Shown here piece after piece: positions 1 to 10,488 of a stretch of DNA of 64,000 nt. The notes under the pieces were generated by a model. It was given only the letters and a program-made list of their open reading frames with translations. It had not been told where the DNA came from and made no database searches. The DNA is from Leishmania mexicana MHOM/GT/2001/U1103. Taxonomy: Eukaryota > Euglenozoa > Kinetoplastea > Trypanosomatida > Trypanosomatidae. The first letter of the stretch is position 1, and each line of letters starts with the position of its first letter. Where the stretch lies: NCBI RefSeq assembly GCF_000234665.1, contig NC_018335.1, positions 806,001 to 870,000 of the forward strand, in the 5' to 3' direction. The position numbers were made by a program, and so were the translations under genes.

Positions 1-81
1 GTTGCCTTCCCTAATGCCCGCGAACTTCCCACCCCCACCCCCATCCCCCTTCTTCTTGGCCCGTCCCCTGCCCTCCCTCCC

Positions 82-2979
82 TCAGCTCAAGTTGGCGTCG
101 GTCGCCTCAAGACGCATGGCGAGGTGCTCCGTCGCAACCGCCAGCTGCCCAAAGGTCGGGATAAAGGCACGCAGGTGCTGGCAACGCTCCACCTCAAAGG
201 AAAGGTAGCTCGTCAGCGTGTCGGCGTCCGCCGCGGAGGCGCAGCGGGGGACGGGTGGCAACAACGCCGGCGTCATTGTTGAAGCGTCACGCGCAGGTGC
301 GGGAAAGGCGGCGGAGCCCGTGGCGGCCGCGCGAGAAGCCGGCTTCTCGGCAATGTGCCGCAGCGAGTCTGCAAGGGCAGCCACAGCCTCTTTGTGTTCT
401 TGAAGAATGAGGGGCGAGAGCTGTGAAAGAGGGTCAAGCAGCTCATTGTTGGCCGGCGCGCTCGCGGAGGCGCCACCGTGCAGCCTACGTAACAGCGCCA
501 TCTGTGCGCACGTAAGCTGGGCATCCAGAGATGCACAGCCGGCGAGTAGAGAAGCAGCGACGCGCTGAGTGCAGTCTGTGGGGCTCGCCTTCGCCGGCTG
601 GGACGCGCTGCGAATACCCGCGGCGTCACCATCGTCTTCCCCACCTCCACGCCTCGTCTCGGAAGACCGTGAATGTGAGCGCGGCGTGCTACCACAGCTC
701 CGCGGCAGGTTCGCAGCAATGGTGGGCTTTGTGTCGCGAGGCCGGAGGGAGGCAGGAGGCTTAGTCATGAGGCGCAGCAACGCATCTTTTTCCTCGCCAA
801 CATGAGCCAGCTCCGCTTGAAACTGCTCTACACGCTCCTGCATGGCATCGCACATGGGGCAACCTCCATCGCGGCGATGATCGGGCATTGATCCAGTTGC
901 AGCACTCTCAGTTGTTTCTCGCTTCTCTGTTGCTGTGAGAGCCGCCAGCAGGCGCTCCTGCAGTCGATCCACCTCCTGAGTCAGGTGGCGGTTCCGCCAG
1001 CGGAGCTCGTCCACTGTGATCGCCACTAAGCGGGCTTGCTGCTCCGGTGCGAGGGAGGGGGCATCACCGTTCTTGCTGTCTAACGAGCCTTCCATATCCG
1101 TGATGCGCTCATCGATGCGCCGCGCACGAGGGGAGTGGCGTCCCACACCACTCGTGGACGTGAAAGAGACTGATGGAGGTCCCGGCTGGCGCGCGTGTCG
1201 GGACCGCGAAGGCTGCCGCTGCGCTGCAGCTAGAGGCACCGGCACGGACGCCTCGCTCGGCAAGATACGCGAGAGCGTCGCCTCCCGTGCGCGTCGGGTG
1301 GCATCCTTTCGGAAGAGCATCACCTCTCTGCGAAGTTGCGTCAGCTGCATCGTCAGCTCTTCCTTCTCCGTCTCTGCTTGCCGCAACTGCTTCACCACCG
1401 CGGCGTCCTGCCGCTTCTGCCGCGTTGCCTCCCGCTCCAGCGTACGGACCTGCCGCATGAGCCGCTCGACCAGTTGCGCATAGTCGGCGTTCTCCTTCTT
1501 GGTCGCTTGATGGGCACGCTGCAGGTCTGTCCAGAGGCCTGTCTTGCCGCGAAGCTCGCGCTCCAAATCGTTGCGCTCTTGGAGTGTTTGATCACGGGCA
1601 GCCTGTGCGCGACGGCATTGCTCCTCCGAGCTTCGCAGCTGCTCTTCGATAAACACAAGGCGATTGAGTAGGTGCTGCTCTCGCGCTCGCTGACGGTCTC
1701 GATCGAGCTGCACGCTCGTCACCGGCAACTGAGCCGGCGTCCGCTCTCGAAAGCCACTAGTGGTACTACAGCTGCTGCCGCTCCTGCATGTTTCTTCTAC
1801 ATCTGGACGCACGGCAGCCGGGGCCCCAACACGCCGCGGGCTGGAGTCGGCGACGTTGTCGTGGGAGGGGCTCGCCCCCACGGCCGAAGGAGTCGGTGAC
1901 GCTGCTGGTCTCGAGAAGAGCTTCGACGGTGCGGACGACAATGACGCCGCTCGCCTGCGCGGCGGCCTAGAGTAAGATACCGTTGGCACAGATGCATCCG
2001 TCGCAGCAGCAGCAGCAGCAGCAGCAGCCCCGCTGCTCTGCGCCACCTCGACTGTGGCAGCAAAGTGAAGAACGCGCATCGTTTGTCGCACCGTATATTG
2101 CGGTGCTGGCACACAAAGCACCTGCACCGTTGCCTGCGGTGCCACACTCTTTTCTAAAAGGTCTCGGAGGGGAGTGCGTGTAGGGTAGGTGCGAGCGCCA
2201 CCGTCTGCCCGCATATGGAGAATGAGCGTGAGTTGCTGCAGCAGCTCCTGCGCGCTGGCCGCGTCGACAACAACCAGTCGGCCATAGCCCTGCAGCTCCA
2301 CCGTCACCACACAGGCCGTCTGCCCCTCGAGCGATGTCGGAGACTCCTCCAGCGCGACGTGGCGGTCCTCGAGGAGCTGCAAGATCGTGCCCCACTCCGT
2401 TGCCGAGGTGCTGCGCGTCACGGTCACCTTGTGCGCTTCCTCCAGGGTGCGGATGCGACGATCTTCGCGGAGGCTGTCCAGCAACACCCGCTCCGACGCG
2501 GAAACCGTCACCACAGAGAGCCGGGCTGCTGAGCAGCCCTCGAGATTCCGAAAGAGCAAGGGAAAGAGATGCGCGTATAGCTCCATCGCCACTGCTGTGG
2601 CCTCCGCTAACCCCGCGTTGGGCCTCTGAGACGACGTTGATGATGACGGTACGTGTGAGACAGGCGTTCGTGCATCAGCCTGGGCCCGCGATGCGGTGCC
2701 ATTCACACCCGACGCCATCGGCTCAGGGGGCAGTGCCACATCGTCGGAGTTCGGCGTCGCAAGGACGAGAGTGGCATTCCCACCTTCGCGCAGCGTAGCT
2801 AGAAGCGGGCCATTGATGTGCTTCACGTAATCATGAGCAGGGCTCAGCACGTGAGAGAAGACGAGTGACTGTAGGCGGCCGCGGTAGAGCACCCGAACCC
2901 CATCCTCGAATACGCCCTGGAAGAAGGAGGTGTCTTGGCGCGCCTCATGTGGGATGACGCAGTACGTCCGCGTGGACAT
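82..2979 (-). CDS. Kinesin-like protein with degenerate motor domain and coiled coil
   Basis: The 965-residue protein can be aligned by eye along a kinesin motor over residues 1-314. LVFSHVLSP (39-47) sits where kinesins have the FD-x-VF strand, REGGNATLVLATPNSDD (64-80) replaces the GYNGT...GQTGSGKT P-loop, GRLVVVDAASA (233-243) replaces L-x-LVDLAGSE, and TRTPLRDLLEKSV (267-279) matches YRDSKLTRLLQDSL, followed by a TMRVLHFA-type motor end. The P-loop lysine, the SSRSH of switch I and the AGSE of switch II are all absent, so ATP hydrolysis is unlikely. Residues about 430-590 form a long charged coiled coil. A Ser/Pro-rich linker carries a nine-Ala run. The start at 2979 is the first ATG after a predicted splice acceptor and opens the kinesin-like strand. 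The fold is inferred from motif order. A coiled-coil protein of another origin is the alternative. Confidence 0.6.
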   Translation of the reverse strand: MSTRTYCVIPHEARQDTSFFQGVFEDGVRVLYRGRLQSLVFSHVLSPAHDYVKHINGPLLATLREGGNATLVLATPNSDDVALPPEPMASGVNGTASRAQADARTPVSHVPSSSTSSQRPNAGLAEATAVAMELYAHLFPLLFRNLEGCSAARLSVVTVSASERVLLDSLREDRRIRTLEEAHKVTVTRSTSATEWGTILQLLEDRHVALEESPTSLEGQTACVVTVELQGYGRLVVVDAASAQELLQQLTLILHMRADGGARTYPTRTPLRDLLEKSVAPQATVQVLCVPAPQYTVRQTMRVLHFAATVEVAQSSGAAAAAAAAATDASVPTVSYSRPPRRRAASLSSAPSKLFSRPAASPTPSAVGASPSHDNVADSSPRRVGAPAAVRPDVEETCRSGSSCSTTSGFRERTPAQLPVTSVQLDRDRQRAREQHLLNRLVFIEEQLRSSEEQCRRAQAARDQTLQERNDLERELRGKTGLWTDLQRAHQATKKENADYAQLVERLMRQVRTLEREATRQKRQDAAVVKQLRQAETEKEELTMQLTQLRREVMLFRKDATRRAREATLSRILPSEASVPVPLAAAQRQPSRSRHARQPGPPSVSFTSTSGVGRHSPRARRIDERITDMEGSLDSKNGDAPSLAPEQQARLVAITVDELRWRNRHLTQEVDRLQERLLAALTATEKRETTESAATGSMPDHRRDGGCPMCDAMQERVEQFQAELAHVGEEKDALLRLMTKPPASLRPRDTKPTIAANLPRSCGSTPRSHSRSSETRRGGGEDDGDAAGIRSASQPAKASPTDCTQRVAASLLAGCASLDAQLTCAQMALLRRLHGGASASAPANNELLDPLSQLSPLILQEHKEAVAALADSLRHIAEKPASRAAATGSAAFPAPARDASTMTPALLPPVPRCASAADADTLTSYLSFEVERCQHLRAFIPTFGQLAVATEHLAMRLEATDANLS
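2003..2027 (-). repeat. GCA/TGC trinucleotide repeat encoding a poly-Ala run
   Basis: Eight uninterrupted GCA triplets on the plus strand are read as GCT codons in the kinesin-like gene and form a nine-Ala run. Length variation between strains would be expected. Confidence 0.85.
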
Positions 2980-2996
2980 TCTGCCCTCCTTCCGTC

Positions 2997-3083
2997 CTGT
3001 GTGTATCGGTCGGTGTAGGCATAAGAAAGACGCCCAGTGAGGTACGAGGAAAGAGGGGGGAGGGTGGAGGAGGGAGGAGGGGG
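2997..3083 (-). promoter_or_regulatory. Predicted polypyrimidine tract and trans-splice acceptor for the kinesin-like gene
   Basis: Positions 3046-3083 are almost pure purine on the plus strand, so the transcript has a long polypyrimidine tract. The first AG downstream in the transcript is at 2998-2997, which gives a 5'UTR of about 17 nt before the ATG at 2979. This is the usual geometry for spliced-leader addition in trypanosomatids and supports the start chosen. Confidence 0.45.
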
Positions 3084-3213
3084 CACATACAGAGCCAGGC
3101 AAGAAATGTGGCAGCCACAAATAAGAGAAAGACAAAGGAAGTCTCCGGAAGAGTGTGTGCGGGCGTACAAGAGCGCCGCAGTATTAGGAGCCGAAGCACG
3201 CCGGCCCATCCTG

Positions 3214-3235
3214 GGCGCACCAGTACTGGTGCGCC
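3214..3235. repeat. Perfect 22-bp palindrome
   Basis: The left arm GGCGCACCAGT is followed directly by its exact reverse complement ACTGGTGCGCC, centred on AGTACT, with no spacer. The flanks do not extend the symmetry. It lies about 230 bp upstream of the kinesin-like start, in the intergenic region. Confidence 0.9.
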
Positions 3236-4589
3236 AGAGATGAGGTCGTCCCAAGTCGGCCACCGAGATGTGATCTTGTCCAGTACACAAGCGCAGGTCC
3301 CCCGCCGCGCAGCCAAGGTGCGCTCTACATTTCCAGGCGCATCAATGGAAAGCGAGGCACCAAAAGAACACCACAGAACGGAATTCCTCCGCCGTGGCGC
3401 TCCATCGCTTGGCAGCGTGACGACAGGTAGGCAAACATATACCGACAACCAGTAAGCACGCGTGCGTGCTTGTATGTTGGCACCTGCCTTGTCTCAACAC
3501 ATTGCTGCTGTTGTCTTCGCTGTTTGTTTGTGAAGCGCGTGTGGGTGCGGGAGGTGAAAAAAGATGAAGAACGTGGGTCGTGGAAGGCACCGCGGGCAGC
3601 ACCTCTCGCGCGTACACACGCACACGCACACTTATGCTAAGACATCGAGAGAGAGAGATCAAGATGGCGGAGGAGAAGAATGGCGAACTGCCAGAAGAAA
3701 AAATACAGAAAACACGAAGTCGACAAAGGGAGCGGAAGGATGAGAAGAGGAGGCGGAAGAGATGGAACGACAGAGTTTAACGCAGAGATGTCTGACCCAT
3801 CAAGCACAGACACATAGGCAAACAGTCACCGCGGTGAAAGCAGTCTCGTTCATTTTGGGGGGAGCAGGGGCGGTGGGGAGGGAGTGGATGAGAAGGGGGT
3901 CAAGGGACGTGTTACAGGACACACCCAGAGAGCGGTAGTGGCGGCGGCGCATGCTATCGGTAGCCGATGAGGGATCGCAAAACCAGGAGCGGAGGCATCA
4001 AGGAGAACAAGATGCAGACAAAGCAAAGCAAGCTAAAAGACCGTAGTCGAAGCCTCAGTGCTACTAAAAGATACAACAACAGACAACCAACGTGCCAGGG
4101 AAAAGGCACATGTCGACTCGCTGCACACGCATGCGACCGCGGACAGCCGTACGCGGTCCCACGGCAACGAGCACAGGAGCATGATGGAGAGGACGAGACA
4201 GAGAGCACACAACGATGCAGCATCTTACTGCACCAGCTTCACAAAAAACGCAACCACACACAAAAAAAAAGGAAAAAAGAAAACAGCAAAGGGATGCACG
4301 GCAGCGTGGGCGACATTGCGGCCCGAGCACTTACGCATCTTCCCTCCTCCACTACAGAAAGCACAAAAACAGAGAGGAGCCCCGATGGGGGGCGAGAGAG
4401 AGAGAGGCAGAGGAATACGGCGGGGCGGGGGAGGGAGAACCGCGTCACACCCTCCGCACGCAGCCAAAGATCATGGCCACACTAATGGAAATATGAAGCA
4501 CTGCCGCTTGCTGTCCACATATCCGCTCTGCCACGAGCAAGTCTGCAAACGCATGCACGCCTATACAGCCACGGCGCACCGGCCTCTGC

Positions 4590-6340
4590 TGCACTGCGGC
4601 TCAACCCGGGTCCTCCCGTGGATGAGCCGTCCTGCCGTTGTATCGGGGGCATGCGTCTTGCGGTTTTTTTACTGGTCATTGCCCCTTCCTTCTGAGCATA
4701 TGTGCGGCGCGATCGGCGCCAGAGGGGCATGGGTGCACGCACCGCACACCTTGACCCAGGAAGGCCGCGTCCAGTCTCCTGCTCGAGGGCGGAAGCCGTG
4801 GTGGCTGCTATGCGGCGAGTAGGGAGTGTTCCAGGTGCGCGCCGGGTGAACTCAGGGGGGAAGCTAGCCAGCCTCGGGTCAGGGCCCTCTGAGATCCAGC
4901 ACACCCTGCCATGTGCCACGCCTACCCCACTGAGTCGCGTAAAGCCGCTCTCCCCCCATCAGGCTCTGTGGCGATTCACCACATTGGAGCCTGGGGGACT
5001 CGGTGGTGCAACCCCGTGAGGTTCTCCTCACGCTTCCGGCATCCGTGCCGCATCAGTTTACCCGGCCGGATGCAGGAGATGCCGCATGTTTTGCGCCCAG
5101 GCGTTTTGGGGCTCATCGGTGTGGATCCCCTCGCGCCTTCTCCGCCCATCACCCGTGCTCCTCTCCCCTCTGCACGCCTTGCTTCGATGCGACGCACCAT
5201 GCCGTCTGTGCCTGGCAGCGTCGGCACACAGTGCTCGCGCTACCGGATCCTGGGGCCTGTTTCAGAACGCCGCTGCTGCGCGGGTCAGTCGCTGTCCCCA
5301 CCCCCCACTTCCCTCGCTGCCACAGGAGGAGGGGAGGGGGGCATGGCGGCACGGCTTGCCCGCACGTGCCGCGACAGCTGGGACGCCGCTATGGGTCTGT
5401 GGCAACGTGGAACACTCCACCCTCTCCTGAGTCCGCACGCCCTGCGCAGGTGCGGGCATGTCAAGCGGAGGGGGGCCCGTGCATAAAGCATGTGTCTGCG
5501 CGCAGAGAGATTATGGCTTGCCCGTCCGAAGGGGGGCACAGGGGGACACCGCAACGCCAGCGCAGCAGTAGACAGCACATCACCTGCAACCCCACGCCGT
5601 CGCTGCCAGTCACCCGCCACTGCAGCAACCCAAAGTGCGGACAGGTGCTCGTGCGCAGCTGGGCGAGGAGGGTCGCCTGTCGTCTCGTGAGCTCAGCATC
5701 CGCGCTCTTGTGGTGTCGGACGGACGCCGCCCAGTAGCCGCTCTTGTCGCGGCGTGCTGCATCGCGTAGCGCGGTTTCGGTGGGCGTCGGCCTGGCGTCT
5801 GAGACCGGTGGCCAGGTCCGGAGTCCATGCAGTTGGCGTCGGCGCCTCCGGCACTGCCTATTTTTGTGAGCTTGTTCGGCCTGCCCTTGTGTTCCCGTCC
5901 GCAATGACCAAAGACAGTCTGAGCTCGGAGGCGCACGCGACGGGCCACAGCAGCGCCAGCACATGTGCCCAGGTCCGTCGCACGCCGCCATCCTCCACAA
6001 TTGGAGGGCCCGTGTCGAGCGCCGTGAGGGCGGGAGAGCGAGTCCGCAACAACGGCAACCACACATGCTTCTCTGTGCTGTAGCTGGCCAAGTTAACCCC
6101 GCAGCAGGCCAGGCGCCAGCACCACTGCTCCACACTCGGCGCGGTCGCGGCACGCAAAGGCGCCGCAGCTCCTTGTCAGTCGACCTGTGCGTGCATTACC
6201 ACGATAGCGCATCGCAGTCGCTCCTGACTTGGTATCTGTCGGTGCTGCACCCTCTGTCCGCTGCCGGTAGCAGAGCTGTGCAACGCGGGAGAGTCGCTGC
6301 CTGCCCCCCCCACCCGCTGGCTTTTTCTTCGTCTGGAGGA
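4590..6340 (-). mobile_element. Degenerate retroposon-like block (DIRE/SIDER candidate)
   Basis: This G+C-rich block differs in texture from the A-rich, purine-rich intergenic sequence on both sides. On the minus strand, broken frames contain protein-like pieces. One near 5650-5730 reads LTRRQATLLAQLRTSTCPHF, which resembles the R-x-x-LLAQLRTG stretch near the end of ingi/L1Tc-type retroposon ORFs. Another near 5860-6000 contains GVRRTWAHVLALLWPVACAS. Stops and frameshifts interrupt everything. It lies in the 3'UTR position of the HAD-like gene and in the same orientation, as Leishmania SIDER/DIRE elements usually do. The assignment rests on resemblance recalled from the family. A decayed cellular gene is the main alternative. 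Confidence 0.38.
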
Positions 6341-7872
6341 CTCGCCCGCAGCCCGCCTCGGAAGTGATATGCTGACGTACACAAAGAACGAGAGCACGAG
6401 AGCGGCAACGAAAAAAACAAAAAAAAAGAGCGGCGGGTAATGGTGCGTCGAGAGAGAAAGCAGCAGCGCGCGGCTAGTTAGAGAGAGCGAGAGGTCAGTA
6501 CGGTTGAAACAAGGCGATGGTGCGATGCAGCATCGATACACGACGAAAGAGGCGCCGGCAAGTGCACAGGATGTAAAGAAAAGGAAAGAAGACCACAGAT
6601 GCCATCCGAAGAGGAGGGGGTGAATCAAAGAGCACAGTATAGGCATCACACGGGGAGGTAACACGCGCACACCACCGCAGACCCCCTAGACAAGCAGGTG
6701 TGGATACAAAGGTGCGCAGGTGTAGACCTGCACGTAACGCATTGAGAGCAGTAAAGCACAATGGCAGCGGAAAAGGGGGCTAGCGGAGAAGAAGGGCGGA
6801 AGCCATGGCGGGGGTGAAAAAACGGCCGCCTACGCTGTCCTGTGATACCTGCCCACATGCCGGCGCACGCACAGAGAAAAAAAGAAGCGCCTGGGCGACC
6901 AGCAACGCGAAGGCTTGACGGAGGAAAGAGGTGCACCCCACACGTACACGAGCGATCACGAAACATGTCCATGGCGAAGAGTGGAAGCGAGGCGTACTAG
7001 AGCGGAAAAAAAGGGGAGGGGGGACAAGAACACCAAGAGAAGGTGAGCAGCGTGGGTCCACCCGAAATCGATACGAGGCAGACGTCGAATGCAGCCGCCG
7101 TCCCATGTTGAGACAACACACGAACACGCAACCAAAACAGCATACACAAATATATGGAAATATGTAGTAAGGAGCATAAGCGGAAGAAGAAAGCGAGAGT
7201 GCATCCGTACATACGCGCGTTCATCTAACGCACTCATCGGCAGGCGCTCCCACATGTGTCCACTCATTTTCGACCACGTAGACACGTAAGACGCACCACG
7301 GGTGCAGATGCAGGAGTGTGTACTAGCTCTGAGAGCAGCTACCATACATACAGAAACAATAACAGAAAAAAAACAAAGAGTGTGCTCTCTACAATCCGTT
7401 CAGCATCTGCCGCCGACTTCTTCGAGGTTTCTGCGCTGCTTGTTTGGCTGCGCTGTCGCCAAAGCACATGCGTCACTCGTCATCCGACCCCCTGCCGCCA
7501 CCACCGCCTGCATGTTGCTCATCATCTTCCGTAAAACAAGCCCTTCCAGGCGTGGAGAGCAGGAGAGGGTTCTCGAAAAAGAAAAAGGAAAAGGATTTGG
7601 AGAATCCTCAAGCTAAGCACAGCGGACAGCGCACGCAAGAGTCGGCAAGAACTACGGGAACCGCAACAGGCACTCGCTCGTTGCTTCGGAGTCCTCCGAG
7701 GAAATCACCCGAATGTGAGACGTGACTCACCTGCGCATTGAGAAGCATCCAACAAAAAAATCAAAAAAAGGATGTTGCCGGACGCTACTTCGCATCATGC
7801 CTTGTACTCCTCGACTGTGCCGGCCTCCCCTCATCTCGCACCCAGAATACCATTTCAGTCTCGTACCTCTCA

Positions 7873-10488
7873 TCACCGCCGTCTTTTCTTCTGCAAAGGC
7901 TCAACGCGTTCCCGCGTTCTGGCAACCGTCTTCCTCAGCTGCTCTGCCAGCGAGCGAGGGATGCTGCCGTCTGTGGTGTAGACGTCAAAGAGGATGCGGC
8001 CAAGGTCCCCTGTCAAATACGGATCAATGAAAGGGAGCACGCGCTGCAGGATGTAGTACTGTCGCTGCGCCTCTGTGTGCAGCACGCATGACGCACTCGA
8101 GCCACCCGTGCGCTGCAGCGTCTCAACCAGCCGCTCCTCTACCTCCTCGAAAAAAGGCTTGTAGAAGCTGAGCATGTGCGGCACAAACGTCGGTCGAATG
8201 CGAATCGGTGCGCACACCATGCGCGTGCACGGCACCCAGCGGCTCGCCTTGTTGACATCCACGAAGCCGTTCGCCCGCATCTCTTCCTCGATTAGTTGGA
8301 AGAGAGTACTCTCCGCCTCCTGGAAGTACTTGAGGACGTCCTTGTATTGCTCATCCGTGCAGCTACGGTCGCCGGCAAACACAGGCTGGCCGACGTACCT
8401 GCTGAGGTGGCTGTTGGCGCGCTGCATGCTGCGCTGTGCGCTGCTGCTGGCACGTGCAGTGGTCAGTACCTGGCGGTACGCTTCAGATGGCATGTGCAGG
8501 TTCACGACAATCAGGTTCACATCCTTGTATGAAAGCTTCGGAGAGCGCATCATTGCATTCGCCGTGGTCACCGAGGCCCCGAGATCACCGTTGCCGCCCT
8601 CGTGAAGACGGTGACAGGGGGGGAAGGAGGGGAGCCTGAGTGACAGGCACTCCGCCTCTACAGGGGGGTAGCTGTTGCTCGATCGGTGTCGGCGTTGCGC
8701 CATTAGCGGGGACGTTGCATCTGGATGCGGAGGCGCACTATCCCCCTCCTTTGACTTCACAATTTTCACGTCGTCTGCAACGCCGTTGGCGCCGGGACCC
8801 CGCATCGATGAGCACCCCTTCCAGGATGCGTAGAGGCCGGCGTCGCTGCTCGTTACACCACTGGTTTGGGAGCCTGTGGTACCGGCGCTGCCAGAGCTGG
8901 ACACTGCAACGAACTTGCACAGCTTCGACTCGCTCGCCTCTTCGGCGTTGCTGCCCTTTGATATTACTGTCGAGGAACTTGAGCTGGTGGCAGCAGCGGC
9001 CGCCGCTTTCTGCGCCTGCTGGCCCCAAGTACTACGATTCTGCTTGTCTTCCAGCGACGGCGCGAGCTCGGCGGTGTCGGGCGCCTTTGTGACGTCACGA
9101 CCGTACCGCAGTCCCAGATCGCGAAGCTTCGCCGAGGTCGCGAGGAGCAGATAATCGGCCTGGAAGAAACGATACACCTTGTGCTGACGCCGCAAATCGT
9201 GCATGTCCGACATCTGCAGCCCATACCGCACCACGCCGACCTCCGAGAGGTTGTTGTCAATGAAGAAGACGGAGTCCCACTCGCTGGTCATGGCAAGCGA
9301 CCAGACAACGTCCATCTTGCGGTATACTTTGCCGTTCACGAACGCTGTGTTGCGTGACGGTGGGAAGAACGTGTTCATTGACGCGAGTGTGATGCCCCAC
9401 ACCTCCGGTCGAAGAATGAGCCATCGGCCCTGCTGTTCTGCCTTGTCGTCCAGCTGCCCATTGAAGGTGCACTTGCACGTCAGTGACGCGCTGGGGTCGT
9501 CCAGAAAAGCAGAGTCCTCTACCTTTTCACTGCCTTCTCGCACGGTGGCGAGACGCACCACAACCGTGCCTGATGCAAAGTGTCGCAGGTCGTGTTCGTT
9601 CAAGCGGTCGCTGGCAGATCTGCCTCCATTCGAGGCATCGGTGTGACTGGTCAGCGATGACCTTGACGCCGGCTGCACCTTTGTCCGGCTAACACCCCCG
9701 CAACGGAGAAAATTTGCAAACGATTTCCCTTTCTTCACGCCTTTGCTAGACGAGGCTGGCGCCGGGGAGGAACGACCTGTGTCGCCAGCCCTCGCACGGC
9801 CATCGCCGGTGAAGTCAGTCGTGCGCTCCAGAAAGGGCCGCACGCACCACAGTCGCCCGCCCGGCTTCTCTAAGACATCGTCGATGCTCCCTTGCGAGAG
9901 AAGCAAATGGCGCGCGGTGTCACCGGCGCTGCGGAAGAGTTCGACCAGCTCAGAATCCCGGAACACAGTGTTCTGACGAATCCCACGGGCTCCGGATGCA
10001 ACGAGGGTGTCATCCACGTCCCATATGCACAACACCCTTGGCCGGCGTGCCTCGACACCGTTCAAGGACGGGCCATGGCTCAGCCGCAGCCGCGAGCTGC
10101 TCGGTGTCGGCGACGCTTGCGACGGCTGAATCAAGAAGGGAGCAGCTTTCCCGTCCTCCGACCCGACATGCACCTCAATCAAAGAAAGAGGTGACCGCTT
10201 CGACGGCACCGATGCGTCTGTAGCGAAAGAGGTGTGCACCGTTTTTGCGCCCGTCGTGAGGTTCGAAGTCCGCCTTCGCGGCGACGGCGGGTGAGTCGGA
10301 TACGAAAGCTCACCTAGGGCATCACCCAGGTGAATGGTACTCGTGTACGCGGATGGGAGGTACGGCGCATCGTCGTTTGTCTTAAAGTCGCCGCTGTCAA
10401 TCGGCTCCTTCAGAAGTCCTACGACGGAGCTAACATCGGCGTAGTTACACGCCGCAACGAAATGGGGGTGCAACTGAACTGTACTCAT
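7873..10488 (-). CDS. Large HAD-like protein with DxDxT motif
   Basis: This 871-residue protein has a HAD-superfamily motif I, VLCIWDVDDTLV, with DVDDT at residues 157-161. A likely motif IV, SVFFIDNNLSEVG, has its first Asp at about residue 411. A motif III lysine cannot be assigned with confidence. About 250 residues separate the motifs, including a Ser/Lys-rich low-complexity insert, so the HAD core is split by a large insertion. The WDVDDT context recalls Eyes-absent-type phosphatases, but the rest does not match clearly. Residues after 620 form a separate conserved-looking region (KDVNLIVVNLHMPSEAYRQVL and onward) rich in helix, ending in a basic tail KKRRR. The start at 10488 is the ATG of MSTVQLHPHF; 17 upstream in-frame residues were excluded. 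Substrate and pathway are unknown. Confidence 0.75.
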   Translation of the reverse strand: MSTVQLHPHFVAACNYADVSSVVGLLKEPIDSGDFKTNDDAPYLPSAYTSTIHLGDALGELSYPTHPPSPRRRTSNLTTGAKTVHTSFATDASVPSKRSPLSLIEVHVGSEDGKAAPFLIQPSQASPTPSSSRLRLSHGPSLNGVEARRPRVLCIWDVDDTLVASGARGIRQNTVFRDSELVELFRSAGDTARHLLLSQGSIDDVLEKPGGRLWCVRPFLERTTDFTGDGRARAGDTGRSSPAPASSSKGVKKGKSFANFLRCGGVSRTKVQPASRSSLTSHTDASNGGRSASDRLNEHDLRHFASGTVVVRLATVREGSEKVEDSAFLDDPSASLTCKCTFNGQLDDKAEQQGRWLILRPEVWGITLASMNTFFPPSRNTAFVNGKVYRKMDVVWSLAMTSEWDSVFFIDNNLSEVGVVRYGLQMSDMHDLRRQHKVYRFFQADYLLLATSAKLRDLGLRYGRDVTKAPDTAELAPSLEDKQNRSTWGQQAQKAAAAAATSSSSSTVISKGSNAEEASESKLCKFVAVSSSGSAGTTGSQTSGVTSSDAGLYASWKGCSSMRGPGANGVADDVKIVKSKEGDSAPPHPDATSPLMAQRRHRSSNSYPPVEAECLSLRLPSFPPCHRLHEGGNGDLGASVTTANAMMRSPKLSYKDVNLIVVNLHMPSEAYRQVLTTARASSSAQRSMQRANSHLSRYVGQPVFAGDRSCTDEQYKDVLKYFQEAESTLFQLIEEEMRANGFVDVNKASRWVPCTRMVCAPIRIRPTFVPHMLSFYKPFFEEVEERLVETLQRTGGSSASCVLHTEAQRQYYILQRVLPFIDPYLTGDLGRILFDVYTTDGSIPRSLAEQLRKTVARTRERVEPLQKKRRR

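Larger units (their letters stand above)
2980..7872. other. 4.9-kb intergenic region
   Basis: No convincing intact gene was found on either strand. The reading frames present are short, Ser/His/Arg/Cys-rich and lack conserved-looking segments. The interval holds the 5'UTR and splice signals of the kinesin-like gene, a perfect palindrome near 3225, purine-rich stretches at 3650-3780 and 4255-4440, a degenerate retroposon-like block at about 4590-6340, and the presumed 3'UTR of the HAD-like gene (7872 downward). It is the longest gene-free stretch in the window. Confidence 0.7.

Noticed and set aside
4058..5737. Plus-strand frames of 254 and 244 residues in the first long intergenic region
   Set aside because: Composition is His/Arg/Thr/Cys-rich without conserved-looking pieces, they lie on the wrong strand for this unit, and they partly overlap the retroposon-like block.
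10250..10275. tRNA B-box-like GTTCGAAGTCC
   Set aside because: It lies inside the HAD-like coding sequence, and no A box or cloverleaf could be formed around it.
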